NCBI GenBank assembly: GCA_009921765.1
Contig: RFXC01000091.1
Coordinates: forward strand, 1 to 15,786
Direction of reading: 5' to 3'
Source: Betaproteobacteria bacterium
GTDB taxonomy: Bacteria; Pseudomonadota; Gammaproteobacteria; Burkholderiales; Burkholderiaceae
Length of the DNA: 15,786 bases
The notes beneath the pieces are model-generated. The model made no database searches. It saw only the letters and a list, made by a program, of their open reading frames with translations, and was not told the origin of the DNA. The position numbers and the translations under genes are program-made. How positions within the stretch are numbered: position 1 is the stretch's first letter; each line of letters begins with the position of its first letter. Positions 7,748 to 14,922 of the stretch are shown here, piece after piece.

Positions 7748-8731
7748 CTAGCCACCCAGTTCGCGGATGACCGACAGTCCGTATCGCTGATCCGACAGGT
7801 CACCTGCCAGAAGCAGTACCAGTTCCTTGAGCCCCGCGTCGCGATAGGCGATGAGCTTGTCACAGCATTCCTGGACGGTACCCGCGACGGCGAACGTGTC
7901 AACGGCTTCATCGGACACCAGGCTGGCTGCGGCTGCGTAGTCGCGCCGGGCCATGGCTTCGATGATCCCGGCCTGATCCACCTTGATACCGGAATGCGCG
8001 ATGGCATCATCGATGAAGCGGTTGCGAAGAATGAATGCAAGCTTCATGCGTACCCGTTCGATTGCGTGCCCGCGATCGGCCGAGGCGACAAAGGACAGGT
8101 AACTTGCGGTGTGCAGCGTGTCATAGTTGCGCCCGGCTTCTTCAGCACCCGATCGGGTGATGGCGAGCGACTCGCGGACAAAGCCCGCTGAAATTCCTGC
8201 CGAGAGCACCACGCCATCGGCGATTTTTCCGGCGAGGGCAAGCATCTGCGGCTTCATGGGCGAAAGATAAAGCGGAATCGGCTGCGGCGGCGTGAACATC
8301 ATGCGCGCGCCGCGCAGCCGAAAGCGCTGTGCCTCCTGGTGTACCGGCTCGCCCGTCCAGAGCGCGCGCAGCGCCTGGACGAAGTCACGGGTGACACCGA
8401 TGGGCTTGTCAATCGATTCGCCTGACTCGCCGAGAAAGAGGGGGTTGCCGGTGCCAAGCGCGAGCGCCACGCGCCCGGGGGCGGCTTCCGCAAGCGTGGC
8501 CATCTGCATGGCGGTGGGCATGGGGTGGCGCAGATACGGGCTGACCGCAGTGGGAATCACGCGAACGCCCTCAATGGCGCTCGCAAAGCCCAGGCAGGAT
8601 ACGATCGGCTCCCGATAGCCGAGATGGTCGGCCATCCAGAGGCTGCCCGCGCCGGCCGCTGCCGCTTCGCGAGCGAAAGTAAGCGCCTCGCCGTAGGGGG
8701 CAAAGCCATCAAAACTGACACCGATCTGCAT
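7748..8731 (-). CDS. LLM-class (luciferase-like) flavin- or F420-dependent oxidoreductase
   Basis: A TIM-barrel oxidoreductase of the bacterial luciferase-like superfamily, 327 residues. Visible features: N-terminal strand MQIGVSFDG, SLWMADHLGY (30-39), VSPYLRHP (63-70), GRVALALGTGNP (86-97) and, after residue 150, a PIPLYLSPMKPQMLALAGKI stretch followed by ADGVV, the usual pattern of the phosphate-binding side of the barrel. The family includes FMN monooxygenases and F420-dependent reductases; annotation pipelines often call such proteins methylenetetrahydromethanopterin reductase, but nothing here demonstrates that reaction. The gene sits 11 nt downstream of the opine-dehydrogenase gene and upstream of tctC, so it is probably co-transcribed and acts on the transported compound or a derivative. 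A recognisable Shine-Dalgarno is lacking. Confidence 0.9.
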   Translation of the reverse strand: MQIGVSFDGFAPYGEALTFAREAAAAGAGSLWMADHLGYREPIVSCLGFASAIEGVRVIPTAVSPYLRHPMPTAMQMATLAEAAPGRVALALGTGNPLFLGESGESIDKPIGVTRDFVQALRALWTGEPVHQEAQRFRLRGARMMFTPPQPIPLYLSPMKPQMLALAGKIADGVVLSAGISAGFVRESLAITRSGAEEAGRNYDTLHTASYLSFVASADRGHAIERVRMKLAFILRNRFIDDAIAHSGIKVDQAGIIEAMARRDYAAAASLVSDEAVDTFAVAGTVQECCDKLIAYRDAGLKELVLLLAGDLSDQRYGLSVIRELGG

Positions 8732-8742
8732 GGTGGAAGCCG

Positions 8743-9849
8743 TTATGTGAAGCGATTGGAGGTTGGGTGGCGGACATGGTCGAGGAGCGCATCGCGGCTC
8801 ATACCCGCGATGCCCATTGCAGCTGCGGTTCGGCCGCCCTCGCGGTAGTTGGTGCCCGTGAGTGTGATGCCCAGGTGCAGAAGCGCGTGCGCGGTTGGAA
8901 CGCCAACGCCGGCAATTGCGGCCAGGTCGATGAAGGGCAGCAGGCCGTGGCCAAAGTCTTCGAGATAGTAGCGATGCTTGAGAGAATCGGGCGCCTTGAT
9001 CCGCTGGTTGGCCTTGCCACCGCTGATCGCGGCAACCAGATCGGTGGTGTCGGTGACTGACGCTTCGACCGTGCCATAGCGCTGCATCTCGGCGCCGAGC
9101 GCAGGCAGTTCATGGCCGAAGGCGCGCGCCACCGCGAGTCGCTCGGCGTCAAGCGCCTCCATGACGCGCACCACGCCGGGCGTCATGCCCTGAACATAGA
9201 ACGTGAAATCGCCTCGCGTGGCCTCGATCCAGGCCGCCCCCAGGATGGTGCCGGGTGCGTGCAGCACCATGTTGAGATTGGCCAGGCTGGAATTGAGCAC
9301 ATCGCCAACCCGCTCGCTCACCGGATAAAGGATCTGCGCGGCATCGGCTGCCGCCTCACCGCCAGGCAATGCGCCAAGGCGCAGAAACTGCGCCTTGCCC
9401 GAGATGGTGACCGCCCCAGGTCGATACTTTCGCGCGATGTAACTGAGGGTGTGGAATTCGGCGACTGCTGGGGCGGGGCCGCCACTTTCTGAACGATAAG
9501 CGGTGGCGAACTCGAGCGCGCCGCCAGTGTGCCCTGGGTTGAGCACCACCGGTACATGGTGCAGTCCTGCCTTCGCCAGGGCTCGTGCCACCGATGCGTG
9601 CGAAATGGTGGGCAGACAGACCAGGGCCACGTCGGCATCCTGCATGGCCTCACCGAGATCCGGCGTGATCCGCTCCGGACGGACAAAGCCCTCGCCGAGT
9701 ACGCCTTCATACTCAACGCCGCTACGCTCAATGAAGGGCGCGAGCGTGTCGGGCGACCGGTTCCAGAGCCTGACCCGGTGGCCGGCCAGGGTGAGCTCGA
9801 CCGCGGCGGCCGCGCCGCCTGCACCCGCTCCGATGACAGCGATGCGCAT
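8743..9849 (-). CDS. NAD(P)-dependent opine dehydrogenase-family protein
   Basis: Two-domain protein of 368 residues. An N-terminal Rossmann domain (GAGAGG at 7-12) is followed by the NPGHTGG motif (104-110). The C-terminal domain resembles octopine/nopaline dehydrogenase: NLNMVLHAPG (191-200) and HRYYLEDFGHGLLP (292-305). By family analogy His197 and Asp298 would be the catalytic pair, with Arg293 as a substrate-carboxylate ligand. Such enzymes reversibly couple an amino acid and a 2-oxo acid with NAD(P)H to form a secondary amine. In the catabolic direction they split an opine-like compound into its parts. The gene begins 4 nt after the M24-fold gene and is followed by the LLM gene. There is no metallophore (nicotianamine synthase-like) gene nearby, which argues against an opine-metallophore pathway. 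Exact substrate unknown. Confidence 0.9.
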   Translation of the reverse strand: MRIAVIGAGAGGAAAAVELTLAGHRVRLWNRSPDTLAPFIERSGVEYEGVLGEGFVRPERITPDLGEAMQDADVALVCLPTISHASVARALAKAGLHHVPVVLNPGHTGGALEFATAYRSESGGPAPAVAEFHTLSYIARKYRPGAVTISGKAQFLRLGALPGGEAAADAAQILYPVSERVGDVLNSSLANLNMVLHAPGTILGAAWIEATRGDFTFYVQGMTPGVVRVMEALDAERLAVARAFGHELPALGAEMQRYGTVEASVTDTTDLVAAISGGKANQRIKAPDSLKHRYYLEDFGHGLLPFIDLAAIAGVGVPTAHALLHLGITLTGTNYREGGRTAAAMGIAGMSRDALLDHVRHPTSNRFT

Positions 9850-9853
9850 CGGC

Positions 9854-10987
9854 TCAGCGAACCACGATCAGTTCGTCGTTCGAGCAATAATCGGAGAGCA
9901 TTTCCGATCCGGTGTCGTTGACCAGAAGCATGTCCTTCAGCTGCATGCCGTAGCCATGCCCGGTCTGGTAGCAGAGCGGCTCAACACCCAGCACCATGCC
10001 TGCCTCAAGCTGCGCATCGCCATCGCGACCGATCTCGGGTGTCTTGCCCAGGTACGGATCCTCGTGAAGGAAGAGCCCGATGCCGTGGCCTACGAAAGAA
10101 ATGGGCGGGAGCTTGAGTTCATCGAGCTTGCGGATGAAGCGCTCGTAAATTTCACGGCAGCTTGCGCCCGGTTTGATGCGGTCCAGCAGTTCGTACTTGC
10201 AGTCGACCAGGTGCTTCCAGATGCGCTCGGCGTGCGGTGGCGCCTTCTGAACCACAGCAGTCCGGCACACACCCGCCTGATAGCCGGAGATGACTGAAAA
10301 GATCTCGACCCGGCAGACATCACCGGTTTCGAGTTTGCGCAGCGACGGCCCCACATTGGGCAGCTGACTGCGCTCGCCGGTGGCCACGATCAGCAGTTTG
10401 AACTGCTCGGCCCCCAGCGAATAGACATTGCGGGTGAGATGGCCCGCCAGATCCATTTCGGTATCGCCCGCCTGAACGGCCCGAAGCGCATCGGTGATCG
10501 ACTGATCGGCAATGCGTGACAGGCGCCGCAGCAGTGCAATCTCATCGGGCGTTTTGATCTGGCGCAGCCGCGCGATGATCTGCTGGTTGGGGATGAAGGT
10601 GGCGCCGGGGAGCGCTGCGCGAAGCTTTTCAAACTCGCTCGCAGGCAGATAGTCGAGTTCGATGCCAATGCGGGCGCGGGACAGCCCCAGTTCGGTGAGC
10701 AACTCGGCGCACACCGCCATGGCGTTGTCGCTGAACTCCGCCCAGATCCGGGTCTTGGTGTCGGGCTCGCGGCGCCCGATGGTGGTGGCCTCCATGTCCA
10801 CACCCAGGATGGCGGTGTGTCCGTCAGCTGTGACGATACCCATTGCGTGACGATGCCGCATGAGGGGCTGCGAAGGCACCACAAAGCCCGTGAGGTAGGC
10901 AAAGTTCTCTGGGGAACATGACACCATGGCATCGAGCCCATGGGTTTTACAGGCCGCTTTCCAGCGGTTGACGATTTCCTCGCGCAT
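9854..10987 (-). CDS. M24/creatinase-fold protein with altered metal site
   Basis: The 377-residue protein has an N-terminal creatinase_N-like domain (about 5-145) and a C-terminal pita-bread M24 domain (about 150-370). Aligned by eye with Xaa-Pro aminopeptidase, the five metal ligands Asp, Asp, His, Glu, Glu fall on Glu228, Gly239, His301, Glu336 and Lys351. The spacing of the surrounding GD...GY...RT stretch is exactly preserved. A further active-site His of aminopeptidase P falls on Asn211. A normal two-metal centre is therefore unlikely, and the protein is probably not a standard peptidase. Metal-independent relatives such as creatinase show that this fold can hydrolyse C-N bonds without metal. 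The ATG overlaps the upstream gene's stop by one base (TGATG). A hydrolytic or lyase step in the operon's pathway is the best guess. Confidence 0.9.
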   Translation of the reverse strand: MREEIVNRWKAACKTHGLDAMVSCSPENFAYLTGFVVPSQPLMRHRHAMGIVTADGHTAILGVDMEATTIGRREPDTKTRIWAEFSDNAMAVCAELLTELGLSRARIGIELDYLPASEFEKLRAALPGATFIPNQQIIARLRQIKTPDEIALLRRLSRIADQSITDALRAVQAGDTEMDLAGHLTRNVYSLGAEQFKLLIVATGERSQLPNVGPSLRKLETGDVCRVEIFSVISGYQAGVCRTAVVQKAPPHAERIWKHLVDCKYELLDRIKPGASCREIYERFIRKLDELKLPPISFVGHGIGLFLHEDPYLGKTPEIGRDGDAQLEAGMVLGVEPLCYQTGHGYGMQLKDMLLVNDTGSEMLSDYCSNDELIVVR

Positions 10988-12159
10988 CAGGCCTCCGATT
11001 CGGGAACGCGGTAGTGGGCGATCTTGGCTTCGTCTACAGCAGCGCCAAGACCCGGTGTGCTGGGCACTTCAATGAACCCATCGACCAGGCGCATGGGTTC
11101 AATCAGCAGGTCGTCCTTGTAATAGATGCCACCGATCTGGCCAGTGTTGGCTTCAGCGGGGGTGGACACCGGAATGACGTTTGACAGGGTAACCGCCGGC
11201 GCGGCCGCGGCCAGTGTGAGATTTGCACGGTTGCCCACACCGGTTTCCACCGAACCATTGACGTTGCAGATGATGCCGGCAGCGCTGCAAACCGCGGCGA
11301 CCTCCATCGCGCGATAGAGGCCACCCGGTTTGGTGGTGTAGATGGACACGATCTCGGCCGCACGACGCTCGATGATCTGGATGACGTCGTGTGCGTTCCA
11401 TGCACTTTCGTCGGCCATCACCGGCGTGTCGATCGCTCGCGAGACTTCGGCGATCCGTTCGATGCCCATCACGGGCTGCTCGGCGTATTTGAGACCGAAG
11501 GGCTCCATGGCACGGATGGTTCGGATGGCCTCGCCAGGTGTTGCGTAGCCCTCGTTGGCATCGACGCACAGATCGACGGCCGGTCCGACCGCTTCGCGAA
11601 TGGCGCGAACGATCTCGATGTCGCGCTTGGGATCCTGCCCGACCTTGATCTTGATGGTGCGGATGCCCTCTGCCGCCACGCGCGCGCATTCGGCGACCGC
11701 CTCATCGATGGCCAGCAGCCCGATCGAATGGGTGACCGGCACCCGGCTGCGGGCGAGGCCGCCCAGCAGGGTGTAGGCGGGTACACCGAGCGCCTGCGCG
11801 GTGAGGTCGTAGTACGCAAAATCAACCGCCGATTTGGCGTAGGGGTAACCTTTGATTGCAGCGTCCATCCGGCGGTGCAGTCCGGCAAAGTCGCCCAGCG
11901 GGTGGCCCTTGATGGCAGGCAGAAGATAGCGTTCGATCACCAGCCGCGCGATGGCTGGCGACTCGCCGAAATACCGGCCAAACTCGCCGCCCCAGTCTTT
12001 GAGTGCGGGCGACTCACCCCAGCCGAAGCGGCCTGAGCCGTCGCCGAGCTTGACGAGCACATAACGGCCGATGGGTTCGGTCAGGCCGGTCCATTTGTGC
12101 ACGCGTCGCGTGGGCAGGTGGACAAGCAGCGTCTCTAGGGTGGCAATGGAGGCAAGCAT
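10987..12159 (-). CDS. Enolase-superfamily enzyme, muconate-cycloisomerase (MLE) subgroup
   Basis: Enolase-superfamily protein of 390 residues with an N-terminal capping domain (1 to about 130) and a C-terminal barrel. The MLE-subgroup active site is complete: the KxK pair Lys170/Lys172, metal ligands Asp200, Glu227 and Asp250, and Lys277 on the sixth strand, with a C-terminal VNGSVETG segment. MLE-subgroup enzymes abstract a proton alpha to a carboxylate; members act as muconate cycloisomerases, dipeptide epimerases, N-acylamino-acid racemases or o-succinylbenzoate synthases. Next to an opine dehydrogenase and a creatinase-fold protein, a racemase or epimerase acting on an N-substituted amino acid seems as likely as aromatic-acid lactonisation; this is inference. 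The gene starts 57 nt after the SDR stop with little Shine-Dalgarno and overlaps the M24 gene start. Confidence 0.92.
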   Translation of the reverse strand: MLASIATLETLLVHLPTRRVHKWTGLTEPIGRYVLVKLGDGSGRFGWGESPALKDWGGEFGRYFGESPAIARLVIERYLLPAIKGHPLGDFAGLHRRMDAAIKGYPYAKSAVDFAYYDLTAQALGVPAYTLLGGLARSRVPVTHSIGLLAIDEAVAECARVAAEGIRTIKIKVGQDPKRDIEIVRAIREAVGPAVDLCVDANEGYATPGEAIRTIRAMEPFGLKYAEQPVMGIERIAEVSRAIDTPVMADESAWNAHDVIQIIERRAAEIVSIYTTKPGGLYRAMEVAAVCSAAGIICNVNGSVETGVGNRANLTLAAAAPAVTLSNVIPVSTPAEANTGQIGGIYYKDDLLIEPMRLVDGFIEVPSTPGLGAAVDEAKIAHYRVPESEA

Positions 12160-12216
12160 GGTGGCAGCCGAGTCTGGGTAGGGGGAGGGAGGCGTCAGGC
12201 GATGAAAGGTTGGTGA

Positions 12217-12972
12217 TCAGACCGCTGTGTATCCGCCGTCCGCCAGCACATCCGAGCCGGTGATGAACGACGCGCCGTCGCTCAGCAGAAACAGCGCAGT
12301 TTCGGCGATTTCTTCGGGGCGCCCGAGCCGGCCGGCCGGATGAAGCGGCGCGAGCGCGGCATTGACCGCCGCCTCATCGCCATAGCGGTCGGTGAGACGG
12401 CTGGTCATGATGGCGCCGGGAGACAGGCTTACCGCGCGGATGTTGTCGCGTGCATAGTCGACCGCCAACGTGCGCGTGAGCGAGTGCAACGCCGCCTTGC
12501 TCGCGCTATAGGCCGCACCCGAGCGCGCGGTGACGTGACCAAGTTGCGAGGCGATGTTGAGGATTACGCCCCCGCCGGCAGCAATCAGATGGGGGATTGC
12601 CCAGCGCGACATCAGGAATGACCCGGTGAGGTTGACGCTGATTGCGCGATCCCAGTCGTCGAGCGGGATGTCTGCGACGCGATTGCGCGGCGTGGCGACT
12701 GCTGCGTTGTTGACGAGCGCATGCAGCGCACCAAAATGCGCCACCACCTGTTCGACCGCGGCGAGGCTCGCGTCGCGATTTGAGATGTCACATTCAAGCA
12801 GCAGCACATCGGCGTGGTCTGCGAACCGTTTCCTGAGGGCGTCGCCAGCGTGATCGAGGGCAGCCACTCGCGCGCCGGATGCGCGACAGCGCATCACAAT
12901 CGTATGGCCCAGATCACCGGCTGCACCGGTGATGAGCACAACGCGCGCGTCCAGGCGATGTGAAGCGTTCAT
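12217..12972 (-). CDS. SDR-family NAD(P)-dependent oxidoreductase
   Basis: Classical short-chain dehydrogenase/reductase, 251 residues from the ATG at 12972. Cofactor motif TGAAGDLG (15-22), then Asp40 after the second strand, which favours NAD(H) over NADP(H). The structural VNNA is at 87-90. The catalytic tetrad Asn114, Ser142, Tyr155 and Lys159 (YSASK) is complete, as is the late LSPGAIMT segment. The C-terminus GSDVLADGGYTAV is typical. A TTG directly before the ATG (12975) could add one Met. It appears to be the first gene of the minus-strand operon. A perfect TATAAT lies 7 nt upstream of the ATG with no ribosome-binding site between, suggesting a leaderless message. The likely role is oxidation of a hydroxy-acid or alcohol intermediate; the substrate is not predictable. 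Confidence 0.93.
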   Translation of the reverse strand: MNASHRLDARVVLITGAAGDLGHTIVMRCRASGARVAALDHAGDALRKRFADHADVLLLECDISNRDASLAAVEQVVAHFGALHALVNNAAVATPRNRVADIPLDDWDRAISVNLTGSFLMSRWAIPHLIAAGGGVILNIASQLGHVTARSGAAYSASKAALHSLTRTLAVDYARDNIRAVSLSPGAIMTSRLTDRYGDEAAVNAALAPLHPAGRLGRPEEIAETALFLLSDGASFITGSDVLADGGYTAV

Positions 12973-12977
12973 CAAAG

Positions 12978-12984
12978 TATTATA
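12978..12984. promoter_or_regulatory. Overlapping divergent -10 elements (bidirectional promoter candidate)
   Basis: The heptamer TATTATA reads TATTAT on plus (12978-12983) and TATAAT on minus (12984-12979). On the minus strand the consensus -10 would start transcription at about 12972, the first base of the SDR start codon. On the plus strand transcription would begin near 12990, about 24 nt before the dioxygenase ATG. Neither strand shows a convincing -35 at 16-18 bp spacing (best on minus: CTTTCG), so an activator may be needed. It is the only AT-rich spot in the 41-bp gap between the divergent genes. Confidence 0.5.
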
Positions 12985-13013
12985 GGAGCGGGTCAGTATC
13001 GCGAAAGAATGTG

Positions 13014-13841
13014 ATGAAACAGCTTGCCGTCGAACAGGTCCGTTTTTACCGGGATCAGGGCTATCTGAGCCCGATTCGCGCTTTCGGCGCGGACGAGGCT
13101 GCCCGGTATCGCACCCTGCTCGAAGCCGGCGAACGCACGCATGGGCTCGCCCCGGATCAGCGGCGAAAGATGTATCTGTATCTCAAGTGGATGGACGACA
13201 TCGTGCGCGACGCACGCGTGCTTGACGCGGTGGAAGATCTGATCGGCCCCGATATTCTTGTGTATCACATGACGCTCTGGATCAAGGAGCCTCGCACCGA
13301 TGCTTTCGTGAGCTGGCATCAGGACTCCACCTATTTCGGCCTGAGCCCGGCTGAGCATGTTACGGCGTGGGTGGCGCTCTCTGCCTCAAGTCACGAGAGC
13401 GGCTGCGTGCAGGTGGTGCCAGGCAGTCATCTGCGTGGCCAGGTGCCGCATGACCAGCTCACGCGTTCGGCGAACCTGTTTGCGACCGGGCAGACCATTG
13501 CCGTGGCGGAGCAGGAAACGCTGGACACGCTGGTCCTTGAGCCTGGTGAGTTTTCTCTTCATCACACCCACACGTTTCACAACTCGATGCCCAACGGCTC
13601 GAATGACCGGCGGATCGGTCTGGGGATCAGCTATATCCCCACGCGCTGCCGATGCTCTGCAAGCGCAAGGCTGTCGGCGACGCTGGTTCGGGGGGAAGAT
13701 CGCTTCGGCCATTTCGATCTTGATCCCGCGCCGCAAGCCGATTTCGACCCGGCTGCGATCGACGTGCACAGGCAAGCTATGGCGCGCTGGCACGCGGCGC
13801 GCGCCGAGTTGATCCCGGCTGCTCACGCGGGCAGAGCCTGA
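13014..13841 (+). CDS. Phytanoyl-CoA dioxygenase (PhyH) family Fe(II)/2-oxoglutarate oxygenase
   Basis: Non-haem iron dioxygenase of 275 residues. Iron ligands are readable as the HxD motif His102-Gln-Asp104 (SWHQDSTYFGL) and a distal His189 in TFHNSMPNGSNDRR, whose Arg199 or Arg200 would hold 2-oxoglutarate. VVPGSHLRGQVPHD (134-147) is the usual connecting strand. PhyH-family enzymes hydroxylate small organic substrates; few bacterial members act on phytanoyl-CoA, so the substrate is open. The ATG at 13014 is chosen over an in-frame GTG at 12960, which would lie inside the SDR gene and before the predicted +1. The upstream GAAAG is only a weak ribosome-binding site. The gene is divergent from the SDR operon with 41 bp between starts, which suggests shared control and a role in the same pathway. 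Confidence 0.92.
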   Translation: MKQLAVEQVRFYRDQGYLSPIRAFGADEAARYRTLLEAGERTHGLAPDQRRKMYLYLKWMDDIVRDARVLDAVEDLIGPDILVYHMTLWIKEPRTDAFVSWHQDSTYFGLSPAEHVTAWVALSASSHESGCVQVVPGSHLRGQVPHDQLTRSANLFATGQTIAVAEQETLDTLVLEPGEFSLHHTHTFHNSMPNGSNDRRIGLGISYIPTRCRCSASARLSATLVRGEDRFGHFDLDPAPQADFDPAAIDVHRQAMARWHAARAELIPAAHAGRA

Positions 13842-13888
13842 GCCCCACGCCGCTCGCCATGGTGACGAAGCGGCTCAGCGTTGGATCT

Positions 13889-13904
13889 GTCGGGCGCGCC
13901 CGAC
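13889..13904. terminator. Perfect 16-bp palindrome between convergent genes
   Basis: GTCGGGCGCGCCCGAC is a perfect palindrome able to form a 6-bp stem with a CGCG loop. It lies in the 90-bp gap between the convergent dioxygenase gene and the orphan tctC. No U-tract is present on either side. A bidirectional, factor-assisted terminator is the most natural reading; a dimeric protein-binding site cannot be excluded. Confidence 0.35.
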
Positions 13905-13931
13905 CGTGAGCACGCTTGAAGACGGGCGCGG

Positions 13932-14900
13932 TCAATCCGCACTCAGATTGCGGTCCTTGATGATCTTGTCCCATTTGGTGAATTCGCTGCGCAGAAAGGC
14001 GCTTGCACTTGCACGGGGATTGGCGACCGCTTCGAGTCCATCGCGCTCGAGCACCTGTCGCATAGCATCGGTCTTCATGGCCTGCGCGGTGCCGTTGTTC
14101 AGCCGGTCAAGCACGGCAGCCGGGGTGCCGGCGGGGGCGGCGAGAATGAACCAGTTGAGAGCTTCAAAGCCTGGCAGGGTTTCGGCGACTGCCGGGACAT
14201 CGGGCAGGGTGGACAGGCGCTTCAAACCAGTGGTGGCCAGCACCTTGAGCCGGCCACTTCGCACATGCACCATCGATGATCCCGGGTTGTCGAACATGAG
14301 ATCCACACGACCGGCGATCAGGTCGGTGAACGCCGCACCCGCGCCCTTGTAGGGAACCTTGTTGACGTTGATCTGCGCATTGGCAGTGAGCAGTTCGGTG
14401 GCCAGGCGCTGAATGCCACTGCTGCCGGGCAACGCAAAGTTGATCGACGTGCCCGCGCGCGCCATCTGGAGCGCCTCGGCAAACGTGTTTGCCTTGAAGC
14501 CCACCGGTGCCACCAGCACCTGCGGGGTGGAAGCCACAACGGTGACCGGCTCGAAATCTTTGAAGATGTCGTAGGGCAGTTTGGCGACGAACGAGGGCGT
14601 GATGCCAAAGGCCGCTGAACTGATGAGGAGCGTGGTGCCGTCAGGAGTTGATTTGGCCACCTCGGCCGCGCCGATCTGGCCGGTGGCGCTGGGGCGGTTT
14701 TCCACCGCGACCGATCGGTTAACCGCTTTGCCGAGTTCAATGGCAAGCGCACGCGCAAGAACATCCACCCCACCGCCAGCGGCAAAGGGCACCACCAGCC
14801 GGATCGGCCGGTCTGGAAGATCCTGGGCGTGGGCGCTGGTGATCAACAGGCTGGCGCAACTGGTGGCGGCGGCGAGAAGAAGTCGGCGGTGTCGAATCAT
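13932..14900 (-). CDS. Orphan Bug/TctC-family periplasmic binding protein
   Basis: Complete 322-residue Bug receptor. Signal peptide: MIRHRR, a hydrophobic core, and AHA before Gln26. Family motifs: RPIRLVVPFAAGGGVDVLAR (31-50), the ENRPSATG loop (67-74), STPDGTTLL (84-92), NKVPYKGAGAAFTDLIAGRVD in the middle, and LPDVPAVAETLPG in the C-terminal third. The frame stays open far upstream of the ATG, but that stretch is antisense to a broken tctC and lacks family similarity, so the ATG at 14900 is used. No convincing Shine-Dalgarno or promoter is visible upstream. No tctA or tctB accompanies it; orphan Bug receptors that borrow other permeases are common in Burkholderiales. It converges with the dioxygenase gene. 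Confidence 0.93.
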   Translation of the reverse strand: MIRHRRLLLAAATSCASLLITSAHAQDLPDRPIRLVVPFAAGGGVDVLARALAIELGKAVNRSVAVENRPSATGQIGAAEVAKSTPDGTTLLISSAAFGITPSFVAKLPYDIFKDFEPVTVVASTPQVLVAPVGFKANTFAEALQMARAGTSINFALPGSSGIQRLATELLTANAQINVNKVPYKGAGAAFTDLIAGRVDLMFDNPGSSMVHVRSGRLKVLATTGLKRLSTLPDVPAVAETLPGFEALNWFILAAPAGTPAAVLDRLNNGTAQAMKTDAMRQVLERDGLEAVANPRASASAFLRSEFTKWDKIIKDRNLSAD

Positions 14901-14922
14901 GATGAGCAGGGTCCGTTGACGG

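Noticed and set aside
12159..12170. GCCACC directly before the ATG of the MLE-type gene, with the similar TTCCACC before the LLM gene
   Set aside because: It resembles a eukaryotic Kozak context, but this is clearly bacterial DNA; chance in GC-rich sequence.
12960..13013. Upstream GTG start for the dioxygenase
   Set aside because: It lies inside the SDR gene and upstream of the predicted transcription start; the added 18 residues have no family support.
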